In this document: piece after piece, positions 11,601-21,700 of the stretch
Layout: the number at the start of each line of letters is the position of its first letter
How positions within the stretch are numbered: position 1 is the stretch's first letter
Source: Bipolaris cookei
Lineage: Eukaryota > Ascomycota > Dothideomycetes > Pleosporales > Pleosporaceae
NCBI GenBank assembly: GCA_002286855.1
Contig: NRSV01000010.1
Location: 62,001 to 126,000, forward strand
Length of the DNA stretch: 64,000 nucleotides
Direction of reading: 5' to 3'
Translations under genes and position numbers: made by a program
Notes under the pieces: generated by a model
What the model saw: the letters and a program-made list of their open reading frames with translations, nothing else
The model's database searches: none
Told to the model about the DNA's origin: nothing

Positions 11601-13362
11601 TTAGTGGAGCTTGCAATGGAGCAGCTCCATCGGATGGAGCGCCTCCATCGACCACCAATCGTTTTTGACGCTTGTCCTTGGATGTGGGTGCTCATGAGGC
11701 TGTACGATTGCGTTTTGGAGCTTGGTGTTGACTTTTTTGGCGTTACGAGCTTCTTTTTGACACGCGCGTTCAGCTGCGTTCTCAGCTCGCTCAAGCTTAC
11801 GCATCTCATTGAGTCTGAATCGTTCAGCGCGCCTCTCCTCGCGTTCAACTTGACGCTGCAATTAAGCTTCCTCACGATCTTTCCTAGCCTGATCTTTCTG
11901 GTGTTGCAACTCCATCTCATCCTGCTGACGTACGCGCTCTCGAAACTGAGCCTCGCGGACCTTACGAGGTGACCAGAAGACAGCTCTACCATGGTACTCC
12001 TCGCGCTGTTGAAGGTCAAGAGCTTTGCCCTTGCCCTTATACTTCTGTTTGTGCGAAAGAGCTGCTCTTAATCCCTCGTTCTCATGACGCAGTAGCTCAC
12101 TTTGAACCTGTAGATGATGGAGTGGAGCGCTGAGCTTTTTGACTCCATTTTTGACTCCATCTTCAGTAGTTTCTTGTACTAGCTGCCTCAGGTGATGCTA
12201 ATCACTTAGAGAGAGCCGAGATCACTTGTGGTAGCTCTCATCAGGTATTGAGCTAAAAAAAAATTTAAGTACAACATCGGGATCTGCTGGCCATATACCA
12301 GTGGCGCTAAAGGCCTTTAAGATGTTGTTTTCAGTAAAGGATAAGCTCCAGGCTCGCCAGAATAGCAAAAAAAAGTCTCCCTTCTTAACTGAGCCGAGGC
12401 CTTGGGCGTTGTGGAGATGGTTAGTGAGCTCATTTGAGTAGCTAGTAGAGAGTGGCTTAAACATCACCACGTCGAGTGGTTGCAGCGTGTGGGTTGAATG
12501 AGGAGGAAACACCATAAGAAGTATTCTATGGCGATTGCAACAATCAATAAACTTGGGCGTGAGGCGAGATCCATGGCTATCAAGAATAAACAATCGCCAT
12601 CTCCCGGGTTTGTTCTTCGTACAGCGATCAAAAACCTGCTCAAGCCATGCCAGTCCAACGTCATTATTGCTCCAGCCTGATAGATTTGATATTATAAACA
12701 CTTCATGCTCACCAACAGTGATTCCCTCTGCCCAGTTTGATCTAATAGCTCCTTGCATTGACGCGTAGATAAGGCCTGGCGGTAATGAGTTCCCATCCGC
12801 GCAGATGCAGGCCAGGAGCGTTAAAAATTCACGTGATACATCTTGAAGTGATGTTCTAACCTCTTTCTTATCCCATTGATGCTTGCTGAAGATCCTCTTG
12901 CCTATGCTAACGATCTTAACAAGGAAGCCCTTCTCATCCATATTATATATATCACCAGCCTCAAGACAATACTACTCAAGCTTTTGATTCAGGAGGTCGA
13001 AGTAAGCCTTATACTTCATTAGAGAGTTAGTCTGGTGACGCGTACGATTCATGGCACTAGTCCCCTTTGAAACGAGCTCATCTTAGTGTCGGTTGATAAA
13101 GCGAGTAACCCAGCTCTAGCTAACCTCTCGTTTAGCTATTGCTGATGCGAAATTCTAGATCATTCGCCTCGTAGGTGATAAGGCTTGTTTGGTAAGCTTT
13201 TCAATATATATAGTATAAGCTCCGACTCCTGTTGTGGGCTGAGTGCTTGTCGTTGAGCGTCACCAGCTTCTTTTGACCCTGTCATGCGTCCCTACTTCCG
13301 CACGAGTGTTGAGCGGTTAGCGCCCCATTTTTCAGCAATTTCTCTTAGTGTCCGAATCTGAA
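11601..13362 (-). pseudogene. Fot1/pogo-like transposase with many nonsense codons
   Basis: Minus-strand DDE_1-type transposase. The open core 12222-12941 shows the acidic sites NMDEKGF, FILDSHGSRL and HTLQPLDVVMFKPL. Upstream the same frame shows MNRTRHQTNSL and WVTRFINRH, and before one frameshift near 13210 the N-terminal block LREIAEKWGANRSTL. Downstream the frame continues as a charged coiled tail (QRQVEREERRAERF) to 11601. Stops interrupt it at 13292-13294, 13155-13157, 13116-13118, 13083-13085, 12972-12974, 12222-12224, 12198-12200 and 11862-11864. They are TAG, TAA or TGA, each one C-to-T step from CAG, CAA or CGA. The gene is dead. Confidence 0.85.
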
Positions 13363-13687
13363 TCAGGCACTGAGGGAGTGATCGCGTGACTCTGGTTCCC
13401 CACGGATACCTGTGCACGGACCCAGGAGTACATCAACCCTTTTTCCTTTGAACGTAGAACAGGGATAGCAATGAACCATAGTTACTTGCCACCCCCACTT
13501 ACCCGCACGCTGTGTACACCGTGCAACTAGCTGTATTGACTTAGACATCTTGCTAACACCAAGCGCTGGCTAGCCAATAGAGTCCATTCAACACTTAGTG
13601 TATACTGTTATCCTGGTTCTCGCGAGTTCAAATCTGCAATTGCATCGTCAATTGGAGCCATGGTTGTTGAGACGCGTCATGATGTTC

Positions 13688-13733
13688 GGCGAGACATGAT
13701 CCGAATTCGGGCACACTGCGCATAGGCATGGTG
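13688..13733 (-). repeat. Right terminal inverted repeat of the Fot1-like element
   Basis: Partner of 11397-11442. On the plus strand the core reads CATGATCCGAATTCGGGC. It lies about 165 bp upstream of the start codon of the cysteine-rich secreted protein. Confidence 0.8.
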
Positions 13734-13897
13734 CACCCGAGTCATTGACCGTATATTGTGCGATAGCATCTATTTAACTAGATGAGACGACACGAATGAA
13801 AATCAATCAAATATTCCAAAATATTCCCACGGATCAACCCGTATGACATTTTCTCTTCGCTTTGCTTATCTATAGCTACCTAAGTTACGTAGGCATA

Positions 13898-14255
13898 ATG
13901 CGCTTTTTAAGCGTGCTTCTTGTGCCCTTCTTTACAGTTCTAGTAGCTGGTTGGATAAATGATCAATATTGTCACTCAGCTGACCCAGATTGGGGAGTAA
14001 GTACCTGTATTACCTATAGTGTTAAGGTTTTTACTGCTGGTTATAAGCATTACTAAGATTGGCTACAGACTCCAGGAAATTGCATCGCACAAGATCTTCA
14101 ATGGTGCCGAGAATTCGCCGCATGTGAATATGTAAGTTATATACTTATTGTGAATTTTGCTATAAGGGTAGCTAATATTAGAGAAGTGCGCCAGCGGTAA
14201 ATTTCAGTCGGCATGGGCGAACCCCAATGGCGGATGTGATTGCTACTGTGCTTGA
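13898..14255 (+). CDS. Small secreted cysteine-rich protein, candidate effector
   Basis: Three exons: 13898-13996, 14069-14131 and 14184-14255. Both introns have consensus GTAAGT donors (13997 and 14132), both joins are phase 0, and the product is 77 residues. Residues 1-18 form a signal peptide (basic start MRF, then a Leu/Val/Phe core ending LVAG). The mature part of about 59 residues has eight cysteines, at positions 25, 38, 46, 52, 56, 72, 74 and 76, enough for four disulfides, and ends in a CxCxC pattern. The last exon uses the second of two AGs at 14180-14183; the first gives a frame lacking the terminal cysteines. No family is recognised. The gene sits alone in 640 bp between two transposons, a setting typical of fungal effectors; that role is inference. 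Codon use is more A/T-rich at third positions than in the housekeeping genes nearby. Confidence 0.72.
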
Positions 14256-14375
14256 TGCACGACAGTAACTACCATGATACTCCGATACTGGACCCAAGGA
14301 AGCACAACCCTCGGTGATCCGACGGGCACCTGTTTTCTCCGGGAGAGGGGGTCGGAAGTAGGCACTTGCAGAGTA

Positions 14376-14435
14376 CAGAGGAGCCTTTCAAAAGTCTCTG
14401 CCCACCTTGGCGGGCAGGAGTGTCAGCCGCTATCC
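14376..14435 (+). repeat. Left 60-bp terminal inverted repeat (Tc1-type)
   Basis: Identical to the reverse complement of 15830-15889 except at two positions. The first 37 bases are perfect. Preceded by the TA duplication. Confidence 0.92.
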
Positions 14436-14467
14436 GAATGCGGAAAATCCTCCGATATACTGTAGTT

Positions 14468-15754
14468 TCATTCCCTCAATCTACTTACATTCTTGCCCTC
14501 CTGATACTCGTTACCACCTTCAAGTCTAATAATCTCTCTGATATGGACTGGAATACGCTCAATCCACGCTTGAATCTTTTCCTGAGGTTAATCTCTCCAG
14601 CATTGCTCCCATACACGGATAGCCTCTGCCCTACTCTTTGGTGCACCTTTCTTCGTAGTAACTTTCTTCATCCACGACCAGCATGGCTCAATAGCGTTTA
14701 AACTAGGGGAGTTACCACACCAGAGTAGTCTATCAACGTCGTGTAAGTTGTATATATACTGCTGAACGTAGTGGTCATGCGAAGGTGCCTTATCTTCTTG
14801 AACGACTGTTTGAGGACGCTGAGCTTTGCAAGACTTTGCAAAAGGGATAAGCTTTGGTAGTAGAATAGACGTCTGATATCTATACCAATCAATACCTGAG
14901 CCTTTACCTCGACTGAGCTTTCCATTCTTTTTAGTCCATTTCCAAGAAGGCTTAGAGCCAGGCTTATTTCGAAGATCAAGCCGTCGCATACCTGTCTCAA
15001 GCTCCCATTGAGCTCTCATAATAGGCTCAAGCTCTTGATTAAGCTCATCAATTCGAGCTGCTGCTGCATCCTTCTCCCTCTTCGTCTCCGGCGCCCAGCA
15101 GTGAGAAGGGCCTTTTTGATCGTACGAAAAGCAGCCCCAAAACATAAACTCGCTATAGCCTTTCCACCTCTCACGAATACAGCTACGAACGAAGGCCTCG
15201 TCTGCCTTTCTCCATACACGATAACCCCCACGTCTATGATTCAAAACAACAGACGTCTCATCAGACCAAATAACATTCTTCCAGTCTTCAATTGTCCAGT
15301 CTTTATGTTCTTGACACCACCTAAGCCGATCCTCCTTCATCTTCTTCGTCAATCCAGGCTTCCTCGTTGGTTTCGTCTTTCTGTAGCCTGCTTTCCTTAG
15401 AATCCGCCATACTGTGATATCTGAGATGTTGTATCCCTCTTGGCTAAGAGCGCCAGCTATATCAGCGCAAGACTTCTCTCGGCCGTAGCGATCAGTGCGT
15501 ACACTACATATTACTTTTGCTGAAAGCTCGCTTTGCTTTGATGGGCGACCTGATCGAGGAGCGTCTTCAAGATACTCATTACGGATCTCAATTGGACATT
15601 GGCATGGATCAAAGCCGCGTTTGACAGCTCGAGCAAATATATCGTTAATCGTACGCTTCTGGATCCCAGTTAAGTAGGTAATCTCCTCATTTGGTTTGCC
15701 AGTAGCCTTAAAAGCAACAATTAGAGCACGAGTAGCGATATCGTGAGGAGCCAT
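14468..15754 (-). pseudogene. Tc1/mariner transposase with one nonsense codon
   Basis: Minus-strand transposase starting at ATG 15754-15752 (MAPHDIATRALIV). It has an N-terminal helix-turn-helix region (TGIQKRTINDIFARA), a second DNA-binding part (DITVWRILRKAGYRKTK), and a DDE-type catalytic domain with VIWSDETSV, VVQEDKAPSH and SPSLNAIEPCW. The frame is open to TAA at 14588-14590, giving 388 residues. Beyond it the same frame continues with PQEKIQAWIERIPVHI to a natural-looking TGA at 14468-14470, so about 39 C-terminal residues are lost. Whether the truncated protein could still work is unknown: all three catalytic acids precede the stop, and the missing tail is conserved in form. Confidence 0.88.
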
Positions 15755-15829
15755 AGTGAGATAGAGTAACAATAGAAGCAAAGAGGTTAAAGAAAACAGC
15801 CACGTCAGCTCGGAGATGTTTCCAAATCT

Positions 15830-15889
15830 GGATAGCGGCTGACACCCCTGCTCGCCAAGGTGGGCAGAGACTTTTGAAAGGCTCCTCTG
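15830..15889 (-). repeat. Right 60-bp terminal inverted repeat (Tc1-type)
   Basis: Partner of 14376-14435. Followed by TA at 15890-15891. Confidence 0.92.
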
Positions 15890-16104
15890 TATCTGATAAT
15901 GAGTTCAAACAGGTGGCCTGTGCATAATTTAGTTGCAGCTATGGATATTGGTGCGTGCGGGGGGAGAACGTCACGACTTCCTGCGTTCCGCGTTGTGTCA
16001 ACCACAGCAACGTGACAAGACCGAAACTTGGTACGCGTTTTGATAACAGGCTGACCGCATAGCTTTGATCAAAATTTGCAATAACTACAAAAAAGAGATA
16101 TATA

Positions 16105-16950
16105 ATGCTACGCCAGCAAATAAACGAGGTAGACCTTTTGATTCTGGGGGCTGGCTGGACTTCGACATTCTTGATTCCGCAACTGAGCGATACCGACATT
16201 ACGTACGCCGCCACCACCACCTCGGGGAGAGATGCTACGATACCTTTCAAATTCGACCCCGAATCTGGAGATGCAGAGCCGTACGGGCGACTTCCAGCTG
16301 CCAAAACAGTCGTCATCACCTTTCCGTTAGTCGGTCACGGCCAATCAAAGAGCCTTGTCGGATTGTACCGCTCCGTTCATGGTGCGAGGAACAACTGGAT
16401 TCAACTCGGCTCAACCGGAATCTACAACAAGGTACCTGACGATTGGAGTGATGAAGATGCGCATTACAACAAGGAAGACAAACGAGCTATTGCAGAGGAC
16501 GAACTGCGCTCGCTCCATGGCTGTGTGTTGTGTCTTGCGGGTCTTTACGGAGGCGAGCGCGTTCCCGCGAGGTGGTTGCCACGTATCGTCAAATCCAAAG
16601 ACGATATCAAAAAACGGGGCGCCGTGCATTTCATCCACGGCGAGGATGTTGCACAAGCCATAATTGCGACACACCAGAACTTCACGCCCGGCAAACGCTG
16701 GATCGTTTCCGATCTGCGGGTCTACGATTGGTACGACCTCATCATGAGCTTTAGCTCTATGACTGAATCGTCCATGTCACAGGAAGAGAAAGAGACGCAG
16801 CAGCAGTATGCGAAGTGGGTCGGCGAGCTTATGGAGGAGGAGGATATTCGTGCTCTACCAAGGGACGTGAGCTCGCTAGGCCGAAAGCTGGATTCAAGAC
16901 GCTTCTGGGCCTTTCACAGGCTGTTGCCTCGCCATAGACGTCTGGCATAG
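16105..16950 (+). CDS. NAD(P)-binding Rossmann-fold protein (YeeZ/epimerase-like)
   Basis: Single-exon protein of 281 residues. The N-terminus has a Rossmann dinucleotide-binding start, VDLLILGAGWTS, with the glycine pattern GxGxxS, followed by a beta-strand end near TYAATTTSGRD. Later blocks (WIQLGSTGIYN, LAGLYGGERVPARWL, FIHGEDVAQAIIA) match the layout of atypical short-chain dehydrogenases and NAD-dependent epimerases that lack a strict YxxxK motif. The C-terminus (DSRRFWAFH) ends just before the stop. Substrate unknown. The gene starts 213 bp after the Tc1 element, so its promoter may overlap the insertion border. The start ATG at 16105 follows an A-rich leader. Confidence 0.82.
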   Translation: MLRQQINEVDLLILGAGWTSTFLIPQLSDTDITYAATTTSGRDATIPFKFDPESGDAEPYGRLPAAKTVVITFPLVGHGQSKSLVGLYRSVHGARNNWIQLGSTGIYNKVPDDWSDEDAHYNKEDKRAIAEDELRSLHGCVLCLAGLYGGERVPARWLPRIVKSKDDIKKRGAVHFIHGEDVAQAIIATHQNFTPGKRWIVSDLRVYDWYDLIMSFSSMTESSMSQEEKETQQQYAKWVGELMEEEDIRALPRDVSSLGRKLDSRRFWAFHRLLPRHRRLA

Positions 16951-17260
16951 TCATACGTGATATATTTGGAGAGTAACGACGAACGCCTCACTGGCTTGAC
17001 ATGTAGGCGATGGGCATATAGAGAAAGCACATGCAAGCTGATAGCTTGTCTAACACCTATTAAAAGTACAGTAAATATCAGCTTGCAGCTGCGTAGGCAT
17101 GCCCGTTCCATAGAAAAAGCTAGATCCCCTTTCTCTATAAAAAGCCAGATCCCCTTCCCACTCTGAGCTTCTCTTCATCTCTCATAACATCACTACTTGA
17201 AGCCAATACGCCCACATCACTTATATTATCTTCACCAACACTCTTGCGCCCACCATCACA

Positions 17261-18064
17261 ATGCAGCACCTCCAAGTAATACCAATCACTACCGGCCGCA
17301 TCTACTCCCACGATGCGTGCCAGTGGCTCGACATCAGTGGCTTCCAGCCACCACGGCGGTTACAATTTCCCTTCCAACGGCAAATGGGCATGCCACAGCC
17401 CTTTGCTGCACCTATGGTGCGGCATCAACAACTGCACCACCAGCAGTACGTTTCGCAGCAACAGCAACAGCAACAACAACAACTCTCGGGGACGAAGAGG
17501 AAACACCTCTCCCTCTCAAACCCCCACTCATACCTCCCTACTCCGCCAACGGAGCGGGACCTCCACATCACCACCACGCCCGCAAGACGGGCACCACCCA
17601 CCCATCTCAAGGTTACAAACCTCACGGATTCAAACTCCCATGAGCAATCCCCTGCTCCAAAGAGACCCCATCTCTCCTCTCCCTCCACCTCCCTCAACCA
17701 CCCTCCACCCCCCCCCCACCCCACCACCACCCCCGCAAAACGCGGTCCAGGCCGCCCCACAAACGCTTCCAAAGGCCTCTCTACAAAACGGGCGCCTAGA
17801 AAGCCCAAATCCAAAGCAAGCGGTCATCAAGCCCAACCCCCTTGCATCCCGGATCCCGCACCGCAGGCGATGTCGTATCCGGAATTTCGCCCCGCTGCTG
17901 CGGGTTTCGCCCCGGCGCCCGTGGCGGTGATAGGGGCGTTGGAGAGTGAGATTGATGCAGGTGTTGCGGCGCAGATGGCTGTGTTAGAGGAGGAAGGGGG
18001 GGCGTTTATGGGGGTGGTTGGTGATGGTTTGGCAGCTGAAGGGGGGGGGGGAGCAGGGGGGTGA
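17261..18064 (+). CDS. Low-complexity protein with AT-hook-like motif
   Basis: Unknown function. The frame gives 267 residues from ATG 17261, which follows a C/A-rich leader. Visible parts: a Gln-rich tract (nine consecutive Q near residues 67-75), Pro/Ser/Thr-rich linkers, and a basic patch, KRGPGRPTNASKG followed by KRAPRKPKSK, resembling an AT-hook and nuclear localisation signal, so a nuclear DNA-associated protein is possible. The frame stops at 18062 right after an 11-base G run (18041-18051). Sequence beyond in other frames looks like a continuation, so the true C-terminus may lie further on. Confidence 0.6.
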   Translation: MQHLQVIPITTGRIYSHDACQWLDISGFQPPRRLQFPFQRQMGMPQPFAAPMVRHQQLHHQQYVSQQQQQQQQQLSGTKRKHLSLSNPHSYLPTPPTERDLHITTTPARRAPPTHLKVTNLTDSNSHEQSPAPKRPHLSSPSTSLNHPPPPPHPTTTPAKRGPGRPTNASKGLSTKRAPRKPKSKASGHQAQPPCIPDPAPQAMSYPEFRPAAAGFAPAPVAVIGALESEIDAGVAAQMAVLEEEGGAFMGVVGDGLAAEGGGGAGG

Positions 18065-18422
18065 AGTGGCTTCGGTGGAGGAAGTAGATGTGTTTGAGAG
18101 GGCGTTGATGGATGCTTTAGCGGTACATGGGGGATGAGGAAGAGGCGCAGGTCGTTGAGATGGCCCCGGTGCCATCTGTAGAGGTGTCTGGGGAGGATGC
18201 GTTTGAAAGGGCGATACTTGCTGCTTTGGCGGCCGAGGGGGATGAGGAAGGGGAAGAGGCGCAGGGCGCTGAGTGTCACCAGAAGTGCCTGGGGAGAATA
18301 TAAAGGATTCATTTTTGGGGGATGGTTGTGAAAAGGGAAGTCGAACAGTGATTGAATTGGCACTAGATGCCATGGGAGGAGAAGCCGGCGCTAGCGCCAG
18401 TGACGACGATGATGATTCTTGA
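18065..18422 (+). other. Frame-broken continuation of the AT-hook-like gene
   Basis: Three degenerate repeats of an acidic Ala/Leu unit occur in shifting frames: VDVFERALMDALA (frame starting 18051), GEDAFERAILAALAAEGDE (frame starting 18133), and GSRTVIELALDAMGGE (from 18273), ending in a DDDDDS acidic tail and TGA at 18420-18422. The order of frames implies at least two indels or unrecognised splice events. Homopolymer sequencing error in the G runs is a simple alternative. Confidence 0.45.
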
Positions 18423-18721
18423 TTTGGGGATATAACGGACTTGTTTGAGTAATACATAGCGTTTAGTATAATTTCTTAATAATGGCTGTGCCACTTCGTC
18501 TTCACAAGATGTAAAAGTAAAGTGACTGAAAAAAAGAATAAGAGTTTAAAATGTTCAAATCCAATATTGTAGTAGTCTGGGTATATCGCACAGGCGAAGT
18601 AAAAGTCTATATGGATGTATAAACGACCCACTCAATAGGGGGTTTCTTTAGAGAATGCAAAAAAGACTATGATACGATATGGAAACGACCGCTACGCTAT
18701 GCAAATGAAAAAAAGACTACC

Positions 18722-21700
18722 TTATACCTCAATGTTCTCAAAGGGATCCCGATCAGGCGGCAATCCCTTGTAGATAACATTGCCGCTGGCATCCAATCGC
18801 GCATTCACACTGGTGATCCATACTCTCTTTGTGAAAGCACTCGTACGCTCAATCTCGTCCTTAGCGATACCGAGCTCGTCATGTGGAATCCAAACTGCAG
18901 GTTGGATGGCGCGCGTAGCGGGATGTTGGAAAGACCGCTTAATCAGTTTCTGACGGGCTTCGGGTTCAATGTCTGCAAGTTCGTCGTCAACCTCGTCAAA
19001 CAGGTTGCCGGCAGGAAGAACTTGTGCTTCAGCATCACGTATGGGTTTGGCGACGTCGTCGAGACCCTTCTTGAGTGTATTAGTAATCACGTCGAATGGG
19101 TCATTGTGTTTTTCCTTCTGCTTATGCTGCGAACGGGCGTGTCGTGACTGTGAGCGCGAGTTGGAACTGCGGCGGGAACGACCATTCCGGCTTGCATCGC
19201 GGCCACCACTTGGCTTTGGTGATCGACCGACCGCACCCGACATGTCATTATCCAAATTGTCCAACTCATAGGCCTCTTGGCCACGGGATTCGAGACGTTT
19301 TCTCTCTCCGAGAGGGGTTTCTTCATGTTCTCCGAAAGTCAACTGAGCGTCTTCTTGAGCTGCGAGAGACGTGTGCTCGTCCGCTTGCTTCCATCGACTG
19401 GCTTGAGCTCGCTGCCACTCCTCATCTCTCTGCACCGCCTCATCTTCGAATGTAATTGGAAGATATGTAAGCAGTGGTCCAAACGCCTTGTTGAGCACAA
19501 TCTGGAAGAGGGCAGTGAAGATGAGCATGATAATCATGACAATGGCATGAGGGAAACAGGACTGGTTGCCAGCTTCGTCTTCTTGCAGGAAGAACAAACC
19601 AACGAGACAAAGTTCCAAGAAATAAAGCCCAGTAAATAGCTGGTTGACGGCCTTGGGGAAGATGAGACCGTTAGTTTCGGCTTTAGCGTAACTAACATAG
19701 ATCATCTGGTAGCGGTACGTGAACCAGAAGAGGCAGAAGGTGATCAACATCATAATGAGGATCAGGGGCGCCACGACAGAGTAGATAAGACCTATTGACT
19801 GTTAGAGACGCATGTAGTAGGCACAGACGCACACTTACCGATTGCACCAAAATTGGTGTAGACGGGGATCATAGTACCCCAATTGATTCCAGGTCTTTGC
19901 AACACTCTTGAAACCTTCTGTCGAGGCGTCGTATCCATGAAGCGGAGGAAGATGATGACGACAACGGCGCCAATCTGCAGCAAAGTACCAGAACTAATAC
20001 TGAGTGCTTGTAGAATCATGTAAGAGAAGAAGTAATTGGCGGCTTTGGGCAGACTTCTGGCCAGTGTTTGCGGAACACTGAGGGGATCATTGACAAGGTC
20101 GTCAATGGCCGTCGTGATACCCGTGGAAATGGATACCACAAGAAACAATTGGACGAAGACGAAAGCAAAGTAGAAGTTTTGGACAAGCAACTCACGCTCA
20201 CCAGATGTCGTTGTACCGGTGACACCAGCCAGGAATCGTAAAACAAGAGGCAATACAGCGAAGAGAATGGCCAAAACCGCAGGTGGCAACACACCCTGTA
20301 CGAAGCTGACTACCCAGTCAGGAAGACGATTGATGAAGCCGAGCCATGGGAGTAACGTGGTAAGGGTATCGATCTGAGACAAAGCCCCCGTAAATGTAAC
20401 AGGCACACCCCAGAAGATGACAAGTCCGACGATCAAAATAACGACGCCAAACATGCGTAGATAGCGCTCCCACCACTTCATTGTGAGATTTTCCCAAAGC
20501 ACGTAGTTGGGATTAACTTCGACAGTTCGCGGGTTCATCTGCCTGGGAATGTGGTGACTCAGAGATTGACATGCCATATGTGCCGCAACCTGGTGGTTGA
20601 ACTGGATGAAAGCAGAGTTCATCAGGGGAAACCGTTCCGGATGGGCTTGGTCATCTGCGATTTCGGCGTTGAGGCGAGCAAGTTCCTTGCGGCAGTGGTA
20701 AATTGTGTCTACCTTTTTCCCAATCAGTGGCAAAGAGGGCCACCATGAAACATTGAATAGCGGTAGGCGCATCGTGTCTCGGTCCTTTGGTTTGACGTAC
20801 TTTCGCCACAGAGCGTTTTCATCGTCCTCTTTGAAATCCTCATCCCACAATCCGGTCGTATCGTACTTGATCTTGCTAGCATCTTTGACTTCCATTGGTG
20901 GCGCTTCATTGTTTTTGAACGGTTTGGGACTTATGAAGTCGCCATGGCCAACGTATACGGACTTGAGCTTCTTGAGAGGCTGGTTCCATCCGACCTTGAT
21001 AGGGGATTTCTTCTCTTCTTCCTCGGCCTCAACCGCAGGCGCTTTGAGATCCTGAGCCGGAGAATTTACCTCAGATGCGTGGTCGTCAGAGAAATAGTTT
21101 TCCTTGTTTGCTAGGGGAGTTTGAGTGTCGCTGCTTGCGCCTCTCAGGTTATAATCGGCCGAAGTTGGTGAAGTTTGGGCGATGTCGTTTGACCCATCAA
21201 CAGCAGCTTGCTCCTGCTCAGAATTTGAGGGTTTGCTGCGATGACGTTTCGAACCAAAGACGCCTCGCATATTGCCGTACATCTTCTTGTTAAACCGGTC
21301 TACCCCGCGAAATCCTTCACCAACTGCATGTATGCCTTCGCCAAACAAAGGAATAGGAATCATACCGCGCTTGCGACTTGGAGAAGAGGACCTGGACGAT
21401 GACGACGAAGACGAAGACGAAGCGGTCTCGGCAAGGACGCTCTGAAGCTGCTGCTCGATTTCGTGGGGGTTACCAGCATCCACACCGTGGTCATGCGTCT
21501 CCTGGTTGATAGCAAGGTTCTGCAAGGCTTCTTCCTCCTTTTTTTCCTTTCTAGACTTCTTCTCGCCTGCTTGCTTTGCTGCCTTTTCTTGCATCTTCTT
21601 ATGTTTCTTGGTACAATTGATGATGAGGTTCGTCTCGGCGGCTTCGAGGGCTCGCGCAACTTTGATTCGCTCATCCACCTTTTCCATCAAGGCGTCATAA

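Larger units (their letters stand above)
11397..13733 (-). mobile_element. Fot1/pogo-like DNA transposon, RIP-damaged
   Basis: A 2.3-kb element bounded by imperfect terminal inverted repeats (11397-11442 and 13688-13733) and carrying one transposase pseudogene on the minus strand. The size suits Fot1-class elements. The differences between the two inverted repeats are almost all transitions, and the transposase stops are all explicable by C-to-T change, which together suggest RIP. A TA target duplication is not evident at the ends, so the outermost bases may be off by a few. Confidence 0.8.
14376..15889 (-). mobile_element. Tc1/mariner-type transposon, nearly intact
   Basis: A 1514-bp element with 60-bp terminal inverted repeats (two mismatches) beginning CAGAGGAGCC, flanked on both sides by TA (14374-14375 and 15890-15891), the expected Tc1/mariner target duplication. 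It carries one transposase gene on the minus strand. The near-identical ends and single nonsense codon suggest recent arrival, in contrast to the neighbouring decayed Fot1-like element. Confidence 0.92.

Noticed and set aside
13615..13660. Possible tRNA B-box (GAGTTCAAATC)
   Set aside because: No matching A-box or cloverleaf stems could be drawn around it, and it lies inside the Fot1-like element.
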